Part shown: one piece after another, positions 17,270-25,569 of the stretch
Numbering within the stretch: the stretch's first letter is position 1
How the letters are laid out: each line of letters opens with the position of its first letter
NCBI GenBank assembly: GCA_965222535.1
Contig: OZ244957.1
Span: 1,798,001 to 1,862,000, forward strand
Direction of reading: 5' to 3'
From: G965222535 sp965222535
GTDB taxonomy: Bacteria > Pseudomonadota > Gammaproteobacteria > HK1
Length of the DNA stretch: 64,000 nucleotides
Made by a program: the position numbers and the translations under genes
The notes under the pieces: generated by a model
The model's input: only the letters and a program-made list of their open reading frames with translations
What the model was told of the DNA's origin: nothing
Database searches by the model: none

Positions 17270-17991
17270 TGCCTGCGCCGTTGCTGCAAGTTGAGGCGAT
17301 CGATACCTACTACGGTCACAGCCATGTCCTGCAAGGGCCCTCGCTTGACGTCGCAGCCGCTGATGTTACGGCGATACTGGGGCGTAACGGCAGTGGCAAG
17401 ACAACGTTGCTCAAGTCGATCATGGGGGTTGCACCAATCCGCAGGGGTCGTATTCTTTTTGATGGCAGCGACATCAGCCAGCTACCACCGTATCGGATTG
17501 CCAGACTGGGGATCGGCTGGGTACCTGAAGAGCGGGCGATCTTCAACTCCTTGAGCGTCCACGAGAACCTGATGCTGCCGGTAGCGGGCGATAAAAGACG
17601 GCGCGGCGCAACCACTGGATGGACCTTGGAAAGCGTGTATCGCTTGTTCCCTCAACTGCAACGCCGCCGTTTGCACAGCGGTCGGCAACTCTCTGGCGGG
17701 GAACAGCAAATGCTGTCGATCGCCCGCAGTTTGATGCTCAATCCGCGCTTGCTGCTGCTCGACGAACCCACCGAGGGGTTGGCTCCAGTGGTGATCGAGC
17801 GCATCGGCGATCTACTGCAACAACTCAAAGAACACGGCATCGCCATCGTGCTGGTTGAACAAAACTACGCCTTTGCCGCGCCCCTCGTCGATACCGCGGT
17901 GGTGCTTGGCAAGGGCAAGGTGCGCTGGTGCGGCAAAATGGCTGAACTGCGCGGCAACGAGCCGATCAAAAACGCTTGGCTGGGTCTGTAA
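17269..17991 (+). CDS. livF: ABC transporter ATP-binding protein (LivF family)
   Basis: The 240-residue second ATPase of the liv-type importer has the LivF opening VEAIDTYYGHSHVLQGPSLD, Walker A GRNGSGKTTLLKS, the LivF-typical GIGWVPEERAIFNSLSVHENL, signature LSGGEQQMLSIARSL, Walker B RLLLLDEPTEGLAP and VEQNYAFA. It forms a heterodimer with LivG to power LivM-containing permeases. The ATG overlaps the livG stop by one base. The operon ends here and is followed by an interspersed repeat that may terminate transcription. Confidence 0.92.
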   Translation: MPAPLLQVEAIDTYYGHSHVLQGPSLDVAAADVTAILGRNGSGKTTLLKSIMGVAPIRRGRILFDGSDISQLPPYRIARLGIGWVPEERAIFNSLSVHENLMLPVAGDKRRRGATTGWTLESVYRLFPQLQRRRLHSGRQLSGGEQQMLSIARSLMLNPRLLLLDEPTEGLAPVVIERIGDLLQQLKEHGIAIVLVEQNYAFAAPLVDTAVVLGKGKVRWCGKMAELRGNEPIKNAWLGL

Positions 17992-18063
17992 CCTATTTCA
18001 CGCTGGATGGTGCAAGTGTTAAACTGGGGGGCTTTTATATTTTTGGAATGATTATAAATCAAT

Positions 18064-18133
18064 AGTTTACGTTACAGGTGAGCATACCCCTTTCCCCAAA
18101 CCCCTATCCCGCTGAGGTTTTTCGAAGTTCCCT
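18064..18133 (+). repeat. Interspersed hairpin repeat, right half
   Basis: It contains TTTACGTTACAGGTGAGCAT, then CCCCTTTCCCCAAACCCCTA and ends with GAGGTTTTTCGAAGTTCCC. It lies between the convergent ends of livF and the four-gene operon at 18142-24151. Confidence 0.75.
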
Positions 18134-18141
18134 CTGGTTAA

Positions 18142-18825
18142 TTACGAACCGCCGGTTGCCACCTGAAACGGTTTGCTTATGGGCAACGGGGATTCCCGCT
18201 GCAATGAGTACCAGATTCCAGAGCCCAGCTTACGGCCTTGAATGCGTGCGATCCGACTAATGCCATTTACTTCGCTGATGCGCAGGGCCACGATCCCTTC
18301 GTATGTTTCATACGAAGGCAACGGCATCCAGAAACGGCCGAGGGCATCCCACAGCAGCAGCTCTCCATTGCGATCTAATACTCCGGTCAGCTCATGGTAT
18401 GCGTAGTCACCGTTACACCAGTGTGCTGACAAGCCAGCCGCACGCCACAGATTCGCCCACCCCAAAGTGCTCCAAGGGTTGAACTTCAGCACTACCTGAA
18501 CCGTTACCGCGCACACGCCGCGCCAGCGGTAGATCTCGGTTGAAAGCGCCGCCATCAAGCCGCAATCAGTGGTGTGCATCCAGGGAATGTCGCGCCACCG
18601 AACCGGCCAGTCATGGGCCCCCCAATGGAACCTGTCATAGATCCAGGTAGGCGCGGCACCTTCTCCAGCGATTGCTCTGAATCCTCGGTCAAGAGTTTGC
18701 AGCCACATCTTTGCAGCCCGATCCTGTGCATTTTCTTCCGGCTCTAGCTCGGAAGGTGTGCGACCTTGAAGACTGAAGTTGAAGCGGCGTTCCAGTTCAG
18801 TGATATCTGCCTCGGCCGAAATCAT
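18142..18825 (-). CDS. Unrecognised protein with a candidate Cys-His-Asp triad (transglutaminase/papain-like)
   Basis: I do not recognise a family with certainty. The 227-residue protein has a pattern suggesting a papain- or transglutaminase-type fold: Cys88 at the start of a helix (TTDCGLMAALSTEIY), His144 in AYHELTGVLDRNG and Asp160 in LLWDALGRFW, with spacing normal for a Cys-His-Asp triad. It has no signal peptide or membrane segment. The start at 18825 is chosen because AGGAG lies 8 nt upstream; it overlaps the 3' end of the ATP-grasp/decarboxylase gene by 29 bp. It is last in the four-gene operon and could be an amide-forming acyltransferase, amidase or peptidase acting on the product of the upstream enzymes. 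Confidence 0.6.
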   Translation of the reverse strand: MISAEADITELERRFNFSLQGRTPSELEPEENAQDRAAKMWLQTLDRGFRAIAGEGAAPTWIYDRFHWGAHDWPVRWRDIPWMHTTDCGLMAALSTEIYRWRGVCAVTVQVVLKFNPWSTLGWANLWRAAGLSAHWCNGDYAYHELTGVLDRNGELLLWDALGRFWMPLPSYETYEGIVALRISEVNGISRIARIQGRKLGSGIWYSLQRESPLPISKPFQVATGGS

Positions 18826-21022
18826 AAGCCATACTCCTGTCATAGCTACCAGCATCTAAGATTAAAAGACGATCACCGATCCCAACGGCGGTCAAGTCCA
18901 GCCCTCGGATCAGCACATCATCTTCCATACAGGTTCGTCCTAGCACCCGTCCCTGCCCCGCTTGCGACAGGGGCACCCAATGCCCATCCTGCCACCGGCA
19001 GGAGCGATGAGGATAGTGCCCGGCTTCTGGAAGATCAGCAATCGAAATGTCCACAACCGCAGCACAACAACCGTTTTCTTCGCGCACCTCAAGCACCACG
19101 CTCTCAACCGCAAAAGCATTTTGGACCACCGCTCGACCGGGCTCAATAATGATGCGCTCCAAGCCACTCAATCGGCGCGCTGCAAAGTTGCGAAAGGCCC
19201 CAGCGATCCAGCTCAATTCTGACAGGAAATCGGCCGGATAGAACCCCCCACCCAAGTCAAGCCAGAGAACCCGCCGATTGACGGCATCAGCGATAATTTT
19301 TACATCATCCACTACCGCTTCAGCCACTGCACGCCAAACCTTGGTGCCTAAAATAGCCTGTGGCAGATGGAAGTGCACGGCCAAGGGCCTCATGTCGGGG
19401 GCGCTCTCCAGCAGCGCATAGAGGCGATCAAGCGTTGGGGCGTGCTCCAGCGGGATGCCGAAACGCGACCGAAAGCCGGCCGGCCGCAGCCGCAATCCCA
19501 ATGGTCGATCAGCCCCTTGCAGCATCAATACCTCAAGTTCAGCCAGTGAGTCGGCGAACACCGGCCCCCGACTCAGCGCGCAGATCCTAGCGAGATCGGC
19601 CGCTTTGCCAGTGCCAGTGACAACGACGCTCTCGGCAGAGAAACCACAAGCCAACGCATGGCGCAATTCATCAATACCAATGACTTCGGCACCAAAACCG
19701 GCAGCGCGTACCTCTGCCAGAACCCGCTGATCGGGGTTGGTTTTTATACTATAAGCGATCGTGATCGCTGGTGCATCCTGGGGCGTATCTGAAATCGTCT
19801 GCGCAATCTGCGCCAGATTGTGCCGAAGCTGGGTGCGCAGCAGGTGGACAACTGGGGTTGGGGTAGTATTGTCGAGCGGAATATCGGTTAAATCAGGCAG
19901 CCGGGCTTCATCCTTGAAGGGCGCTGGATCCGGCACCGGCAGCCCTACCGTATCGCTGATATGGTGGGCTATTTCGTGGATGTTGAAAGCAACCTTTGAG
20001 CTGTCAAGCGGCTCATCGGGGTTTAGCATCAGAGGGGGTAGCAGATCAAACCCGCTGCGCGTCCCGACTTCTTTTTGTACCCGCACGAAGCCTTGGCATT
20101 GCCCCCCGCGTTGATAACAGGCACCGCTTGCGGCTTCCAAGAGTTCCCCGGGTAGATTGATGCCAAGCAGTGCGGCCCCAGCGATCCAAGCAGGAAACCT
20201 TGAGTTGATCTCGATCAGCCAAAGTTTGCCGCTCTGATCGCGGATCAGCTCGATCTCGCCGCCACCGTTCCAGCCCAACCGGGCAACATAATCAGCCAGC
20301 GCCACACGATCCGTTTTGCGCATCGTGTGGCGCGAGGCCGCCGTGGTTTTGCCAGCGGCTGTCATGTCGTTTTTGACGATCCATATCGCATCCAGCAGTT
20401 GCCCCTCATGCGCCGCAAAGGCGATTGCTTCGTGCACGCCGTCAACATGCGCTTGCAAGTGAGCCCCGCTAAACGGCCAGTAGCGTCGCAGGCGCGCAAC
20501 CAGCGCATCAAGCCCCTCCCAGCTTGGAACCCGCAACGCATCGTGGAAAGGTCCTTTGAGCCATGCTCGCCAGCCGCTGCGACGCAAAAAGGCGTGCAGC
20601 GCCGTCGCCCCTGCCGATATTGGCAGGGCGGCTGGCTGCTCTAAATCCTCAAGTGCGGGGATAAACCGTGGTGGTTTCGCTATCGCTTCATACACCGTAG
20701 AAGGGGGCGACAGAAGCTGTGACCAGCCACCGAAATGCTGAGCTAACCAATAGCCCTCAAGGTCAATGGTTGAGATCACCCAACCGCCTTGGGTAAGAAA
20801 CGTGGTGAACTGGTGGCGCAATGCGGCGGTATCAAATTCTCCCCAGGGGCGATGAACGATCACCTCGTCAAAGATCGGGTGATGCAAGCCAACCGCACGC
20901 GAGGAATAATCCTGACCCATAAGATGCAGGCGGTTACCAAACCCCTGACGCAACGCCATAGCCACGCCCACCCCGCCGGCGGGGTCATCGCCTTGGGCAA
21001 GACCGGTAATCAGGAGATTCAT
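18797..21022 (-). CDS. Fused ATP-grasp ligase and PLP-dependent (fold III) decarboxylase
   Basis: The 741-residue protein has two parts. Residues about 1-310 resemble an ATP-grasp ligase: DAIWIVKND, GGGEIELIRDQSGKLWLIE and LIEINSRFP with Glu and Asn metal ligands near 271-273. Residues about 390-741 match diaminopimelate/ornithine decarboxylases of fold type III. The PLP lysine is Lys427 in AYSIKTN; VVVTGTGKAAD, LDLGGGFYPADF, IIEPGRAVVQNAF and the C-terminal Cys698 block RTCMEDDVL are also present. The likely role is joining an amino acid to an acceptor and decarboxylating it. It overlaps the membrane-protein gene upstream by 4 bp (ATGA) and the Cys-His-Asp gene downstream. BtrJ (ATP-grasp) and BtrK (decarboxylase) of butirosin synthesis are a known separate-protein parallel; substrate unknown. 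Confidence 0.85.
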   Translation of the reverse strand: MNLLITGLAQGDDPAGGVGVAMALRQGFGNRLHLMGQDYSSRAVGLHHPIFDEVIVHRPWGEFDTAALRHQFTTFLTQGGWVISTIDLEGYWLAQHFGGWSQLLSPPSTVYEAIAKPPRFIPALEDLEQPAALPISAGATALHAFLRRSGWRAWLKGPFHDALRVPSWEGLDALVARLRRYWPFSGAHLQAHVDGVHEAIAFAAHEGQLLDAIWIVKNDMTAAGKTTAASRHTMRKTDRVALADYVARLGWNGGGEIELIRDQSGKLWLIEINSRFPAWIAGAALLGINLPGELLEAASGACYQRGGQCQGFVRVQKEVGTRSGFDLLPPLMLNPDEPLDSSKVAFNIHEIAHHISDTVGLPVPDPAPFKDEARLPDLTDIPLDNTTPTPVVHLLRTQLRHNLAQIAQTISDTPQDAPAITIAYSIKTNPDQRVLAEVRAAGFGAEVIGIDELRHALACGFSAESVVVTGTGKAADLARICALSRGPVFADSLAELEVLMLQGADRPLGLRLRPAGFRSRFGIPLEHAPTLDRLYALLESAPDMRPLAVHFHLPQAILGTKVWRAVAEAVVDDVKIIADAVNRRVLWLDLGGGFYPADFLSELSWIAGAFRNFAARRLSGLERIIIEPGRAVVQNAFAVESVVLEVREENGCCAAVVDISIADLPEAGHYPHRSCRWQDGHWVPLSQAGQGRVLGRTCMEDDVLIRGLDLTAVGIGDRLLILDAGSYDRSMAYDFGRGRYH

Positions 21023-22614
21023 GTTGAGGCTGGGGGGGCAGATTTATCGGATTCTGAGGAAGAAGTGGTGTCTGCCTTTGGCTCTTTTCTCTGCCAGCGG
21101 AGCGAAAAAACGTCACTGGGGTATAGTAAGATTTTGCTATTATCGCTTTGAGTATTAGTGGCTTCTTTTTTTATTGATTTCAGCGTGAAACTTAGAGAGT
21201 TGTGGGGAGATGGATTGAGTTCTGGATCATAAGCATATAAACTATATACAGTGACAGGGTTGTTTTTATTGAAAGCAAATGAATCTGATAAATACACATT
21301 AGCTTTATTAAAATATGCGCAATAGTCAACAGCGAAATTGAAATAATCTTGCTTATGTATTTCTTTACCGTTGCTAGTTATTTCTTCAAAATTCAAATAA
21401 GACCATAAGCTATATATTTTTACTTTCGATAATTGATTTAGTGTTAAGTTTGATAACCATTCTCTGTCTCCTTCTTTTATATCTGGGACATACATGCCAG
21501 CGATAAAATAACCAATACCCGAATCATCTCTAGCTATTTTTTTTATTTCTTCAAGATGATTTTTTGCTTTTTTATATTTACCTAATTTATTAAAAACATT
21601 TTCATCATATTCTCCCTGTGAGTTATATACGCTATTAAATTCGATATGTCTAATTTTATCATCTACATGTATAGACATATAAAATGATTTTCTTATTTCT
21701 TCAGAATCATAGGTAGGCCAACCATCTTTTTTGGTATCTGTAATAAATTCTTCAGGAGATTTTTTTATCCAATCTATTTTCCTAAAAAAAATTTCATATC
21801 TAATCCTAGATTGTTTAGGTAGATTTTCTATATGCCTTTTTACAAGGTCAATTATATCCTCTGTTATAGGATAAATGACAGTGAAACCTGATTGATCCCA
21901 TATATGTGCTTTATTAACATATTCCTTATATGTTAATACTACAATAGGTTGAATTAATCTAGATACTAGGTCATCGTAAAAATTTTGATCTATAGGAAAT
22001 TTATTTTTTTCGTCATGAACAGGAAAATCAAAACTATAACAGGAGCGATAATTTACAAAAAATAATTTCCATCTCTCTTTAGCTTTATCATCTTCATTTA
22101 CAAATAATTCTGATAACTTTATTTTATTTTCTATATCCTGATTATAATCATCTATTTGAATGGCATAATTCAAATCCTTAAGAAGTGGGATTTTGCCTTG
22201 ATCTTGTTTTTCCCATATAAAAGATATAGCTTTTTCTATTGGTATTATTGAGCTTGTCTTTTTTGATTGTTCAAATATTTCTAAAGTTTTAGCATTTATA
22301 ATAGCATTTTCAATTTTATCCTTAGGTATTCCAAGTTGTTTAAATCCACGAGTTGTCATTTGATCTACTTCATTTTTTATTTTATTTTCTATAGAGCCAC
22401 ACATTTTTTTTATTACATAAAACACTATGCATAATACTGTGTATAATAAAGATATAACTGTCAAGAATAAAAAAATAAATGAAAAAACAGAATAATTTTC
22501 ATAAGTGTGAATTGTAAGAACACATGCAATAATCGTAACACCAAATGCAGTCCACGTTGCTTTTTTTCCAACAAACTTCTCAAAAGTAAGTTTGCCGTCT
22601 TGATTATTTTCCAT
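21019..22614 (-). CDS. A+T-rich membrane-anchored protein of unknown family
   Basis: I do not recognise this protein. It has 531 residues, with two N-terminal membrane segments (about 18-36 and 41-70, hydrophobic around ATWTAFGVTIIACVLT and FIFLFLTVISLLYTVLC). A large charged, Lys/Asn/Ile-rich cytosolic part and a Ser/Asp-rich tail follow. Its DNA is far richer in A+T than both neighbours (around 30% G+C by eye), with many TTT/AAA codons, suggesting transfer from another genome. Yet it is fitted exactly into the operon: ATG 22614 overlaps the adenylation-enzyme stop by 11 bp with GGGG 7 nt upstream, and its TGA overlaps the next ATG by 4 bp. The frame is intact, so it is probably expressed. 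Confidence 0.75.
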   Translation of the reverse strand: MENNQDGKLTFEKFVGKKATWTAFGVTIIACVLTIHTYENYSVFSFIFLFLTVISLLYTVLCIVFYVIKKMCGSIENKIKNEVDQMTTRGFKQLGIPKDKIENAIINAKTLEIFEQSKKTSSIIPIEKAISFIWEKQDQGKIPLLKDLNYAIQIDDYNQDIENKIKLSELFVNEDDKAKERWKLFFVNYRSCYSFDFPVHDEKNKFPIDQNFYDDLVSRLIQPIVVLTYKEYVNKAHIWDQSGFTVIYPITEDIIDLVKRHIENLPKQSRIRYEIFFRKIDWIKKSPEEFITDTKKDGWPTYDSEEIRKSFYMSIHVDDKIRHIEFNSVYNSQGEYDENVFNKLGKYKKAKNHLEEIKKIARDDSGIGYFIAGMYVPDIKEGDREWLSNLTLNQLSKVKIYSLWSYLNFEEITSNGKEIHKQDYFNFAVDYCAYFNKANVYLSDSFAFNKNNPVTVYSLYAYDPELNPSPHNSLSFTLKSIKKEATNTQSDNSKILLYPSDVFSLRWQRKEPKADTTSSSESDKSAPPAST

Positions 22615-24151
22615 GTTCATTCCCCTTTCGTTTAGGATAATATTGCTCGTTGCCCTGAACCAAAGTCTTCCCCACCAACCGAACCCAATGCACGTTTCCC
22701 CCGATCGACGTTTCCCGAAGGCGTTCACGAACGCCTGTCTCTAAATCCTCTAACCCGTGATCCGACGCCAGCCCACAAACAAGCTCCCCTGCTTCATCCA
22801 CCTCAAGCCGTGCAGAAAATATCCGTTCGTCGCTGCAAAGTGCCCTCTCTATCTCCTCTGGTTCAATCCGATAGCCCCACCAATTCAGACGGCGGTCGCC
22901 GCGGCCACGATAGCGTACCCAGTGTTCATCGCCGCTAAATAGATCGCCGACATCAAACAGCCCTCCCGTGTCATACGGCAGATGCAGGCGATCAGGCGTG
23001 ACCAAGTAACCAGAAAACAGGATTGGGCCGCCTACCCGCAATCGCAAAGCGCCAGGCTCACGATCATTGTTGCTGTCTGTGCTGGGGTCAAAATGGATAT
23101 CCCGTATCGGCTCTGGCCAGCGAAAGCGGTTAGCACTGGCAGGGTCATCGACATCGATCGCCCCGTTCAGAATATAGGGGGCCTCGGTCAGACCATAAGC
23201 ATTATACACGCGGGTGTTTTGCGGCAGGCGGCGTGCCAGCAGACGCAGCAGATACGGGTGTACGGTATCACCGGTCAGGATCAGCCGCCGTAGCGACGGT
23301 GCGAAGGTCTGGCCCAGCGCCAAGGTGTCGAAAGCGATCCCCAAGGTACCGGGGATGCAGTGCAAGCTGGTGATGCGCTGGCGTTGCAGATAAGCGTTCC
23401 AAGCCATGCCGTCACGGTAGCACTCGCTTGGTACCATCACTGCCGTACCACCTACCCATACCGCCGACAGCAGGTCCATTACCGCTGGATCGAAACCAAA
23501 GCAGGATTGGATGCCGACGCGATCGCGGTGATTGAAACCGAAATCGGCGATATGGCGGTGCACTGAATCGTGGAAGCCGCGATGGGACATGGCGACCACC
23601 TTTGGCACGCCGGTACTACCTGAGGTGAAGCCCAAATAGGCAATATCTTCACCACGACCGGGCGTTAACGACTCAAGCAGCGGCAGTTCAGTTGGCGATC
23701 TAGCACGGGGCTTGCCTAAGTCCGCGAGGTCGTAGGAAGGCCATGAACTGCCGATCGACTGGATTGTCTTGGTGGCAAACGCACCATCTTCGTTTGCTAT
23801 CAAAACCAAATCGGGCGCGATGGCGCGGCAAACCCCCTCAACCAAAGCGATCGGATAAGCCTCATCAACACAAGCATAACGCCAGCCTGCCAGCAACGAA
23901 CCCAAGATCCCAGCGGCGGCATGGCAGTTCTTACCAGCAAACAACAGTACCCGCCGATGCTGTACATCGGTTCGGGCAGCGAGCACGCCAGCCACCGCCA
24001 GACACTGTTCCAGCAGCTCTGCATAAGTCCAAGCGCGCTGGGGATCCTGCACCGCCAGTGACTGCGGAGCTCTCCGAACCTGCTCTAGGAAATTGTCGAG
24101 CAACGATAGAGCGGGATCCTGCGCCGATCCTGATGAGCCGCTTTCGATCAT
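22604..24151 (-). CDS. Stand-alone AMP-forming adenylation enzyme (NRPS A-domain/DltA-like)
   Basis: The 515-residue protein carries the ordered core motifs of amino-acid adenylating enzymes: A3 YLGFTSGSTGVPKVV, FGFDPAVMD, A5 VYNAYGLTEAPYI, A7 GLFDVGDL and A8 RGRGDRRLNWWGYRIEPEEIE. It would activate a carboxylate as an adenylate. There is no carrier (thiolation) domain and no separate carrier gene in the operon. The C-terminal A10 region reads VGKTLVQGNEQYYPK, where the catalytic lysine expected after the glycine is not in its usual place. That may reduce adenylation or mean I misalign the motif. It is the first gene of the four-gene operon and has only a weak ribosome binding site. Confidence 0.87.
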   Translation of the reverse strand: MIESGSSGSAQDPALSLLDNFLEQVRRAPQSLAVQDPQRAWTYAELLEQCLAVAGVLAARTDVQHRRVLLFAGKNCHAAAGILGSLLAGWRYACVDEAYPIALVEGVCRAIAPDLVLIANEDGAFATKTIQSIGSSWPSYDLADLGKPRARSPTELPLLESLTPGRGEDIAYLGFTSGSTGVPKVVAMSHRGFHDSVHRHIADFGFNHRDRVGIQSCFGFDPAVMDLLSAVWVGGTAVMVPSECYRDGMAWNAYLQRQRITSLHCIPGTLGIAFDTLALGQTFAPSLRRLILTGDTVHPYLLRLLARRLPQNTRVYNAYGLTEAPYILNGAIDVDDPASANRFRWPEPIRDIHFDPSTDSNNDREPGALRLRVGGPILFSGYLVTPDRLHLPYDTGGLFDVGDLFSGDEHWVRYRGRGDRRLNWWGYRIEPEEIERALCSDERIFSARLEVDEAGELVCGLASDHGLEDLETGVRERLRETSIGGNVHWVRLVGKTLVQGNEQYYPKRKGNEHGK

Positions 24152-24384
24152 TCGGGTTCGCTCTTGTGTCAGATTGGGGATTTGAGGTGCTAGGGCACGA
24201 CCAAAAATAGATGATGAGCAAGGAAAAATCAGAGCTTATCGTTCATGCGTTGCACTAAATTGTAAGTGTAACTCTTGGTGAGCTGGTCAGCAGGCAAGCT
24301 GAGGCATGATGTACTGTTTTCTCTGAAGCAACACCAAAGAGGAACACCATAACATACACGCAGCCTCAATTTAGGCGCTGTTGA

Positions 24385-24548
24385 AAGCCGGATATGCCCC
24401 AAGGCCCCCCCCCTCGCGCTCCCACCGGATGGGGGAGAGGGGCACTCGCAAAGCGGTAACGTAAGCCAATGATTTGTAATCCCTTCTATAATAGACAAGC
24501 CCCACCGGGTACCTCGAAGAATTGGCAGAGCCTGCTTTTCGAGGTGCC
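24385..24548 (-). repeat. Interspersed hairpin repeat, near-complete copy
   Basis: Read on the minus strand it starts with the hairpin GGGCACCTCGAAAAGCAGGC...TTCGAGGTACCCGG (24510-24548). It continues with GGCTTGTCTATT and CATTGGCTTACGTTACC and ends in a diverged C-rich arm. It lies in the 494-bp gap between the operon start at 24151 and the tRNA; I see no gene in that gap. Confidence 0.75.
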
Positions 24549-24645
24549 CGGTAGCGAGAAAGTTTCCCTAAAGGCAGACTTGATCAGGTAAAGTAACGCG
24601 GTACTGCCGTACCGCCGCCACAGCAGCGGTGGTCGCTCTAGATCA

Positions 24646-24722
<77 letters not shown>

Positions 24723-24866
24723 CAACGCGCTTTATTCCTCTGACTCTCGCGGCGCTCTGTTTTGCTGGTTTCGCAAAAAAAATCTGCTCAATAGCTCTTG
24801 GCGCTGGCGTTCCTCTCTAAAGCAAAGCCCTCATACGGATAGCTAGAGTGCCAAGGGAGCAGTAAC

Positions 24867-25390
24867 TTGAACTTTGAAGCGCGATTCAAATTATATGAAA
24901 GCCGCTACTTTCGTGAAATCGAAAGAATAGAAAAAATTAGCGCTCGTTTATCTTTGCCTTTTGCGGGTCTTTTGGTGGTTTCTACAATCTTGGCCTTCAT
25001 GCTTAACGCAGAAGTAAAGCCTTCAATAGAGCCATGGCAACAATTTTTTTTGGGTGTTTTTTTCTGTTTCAGCTATTTCGTTAGCTGTCGGTGCTTGGTT
25101 CTTGCGAATGGCGTGGTTTGGTCACTCTGATAAGCTCTTGCCAACAGCTGAATCAATTGAAAACTACTATGGCGAACTTTGTGATACATATGCAGAGTAC
25201 GATGATTCAGACGCTTTAGTAGAAAGAGAGTTTAAAAAACTTCATTTTTGAGTACTACAAGCAGTTTGTATCTGAAAATGCGATCAATAATGACCGCCGA
25301 TCGTTTAATATTTACAGAGCATTGGTTTCATTTACGGTGGCAACGTTACTTTCATTACTTGCTGCAATTCTGTTCTATCGGGGCACCTAA
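24867..25390 (+). pseudogene. Frameshifted membrane-protein gene (three frames)
   Basis: One coherent protein is spread over three frames. The frames are MNFEARFKLYESRYFREIER with a membrane segment (24867 to about 25055), then SAISLAVGAWFLRMAWFGHS through YDDSDALVEREFKKL (to about 25240), then FEYYKQFVSENAINNDRRSF and a final membrane segment TVATLLSLLAAILFY, ending at TAA 25390. Both shifts sit at homopolymers (runs of T near 25045-25062 and of A/T near 25235-25250). This suggests slippage mutations, sequencing error, or less likely frameshifted expression. The family is not recognised; it has about three to four membrane helices. An interspersed repeat begins at its last codons. Confidence 0.6.
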
Positions 25391-25526
25391 TCACTCATAG
25401 GGGCTTGCCTATTGGGGAAAGGGTGATAAATCCATAACTTAATGGAGGGCTTACGTTACCGGTGAGCGTGCCCCTTCCCTTATCCCCTCCCCATCCCATT
25501 CAAGGTTTTTCGAGGTTCCTATAAGG
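25381..25526 (+). repeat. Interspersed hairpin repeat
   Basis: It begins at GGGCACCTAATCACTCATAG, overlapping the stop of the broken membrane-protein gene. It contains GCTTGCCTATTGGGGAAAGG and GGCTTACGTTACCGGTGAGC, and ends with CATTCAAGGTTTTTCGAGGTTCC at 25526 (its last segment is the terminal TTTTTCGAGGTTCC). The insertion may have replaced the original 3' end of the gene. Confidence 0.75.
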
Positions 25527-25533
25527 AGTTGCT

Positions 25534-25569
25534 AATGCCAAAGAAAATGCCGCCGCCGCCGCCACCTCC
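25534..25569 (+). pseudogene. 5' fragment of a proline-rich gene cut by IS256 copy A
   Basis: A good ribosome binding site (AAGGAG, 6 nt spacing) precedes an ATG at 25534 encoding MPKKMPPPPPPP. The IS256 inverted repeat then begins at 25570. The rest of the gene is not found on the other side of the element. The poly-proline codons resemble those at the 3' end of the IS481-like transposase gene at 41534-42616. Confidence 0.4.

Noticed and set aside
24229..24498. Minus-strand open frame of 89 codons upstream of the adenylation gene
   Set aside because: Its start and middle lie in the interspersed repeat, there is no ribosome binding site, and the translation has no recognisable domain.
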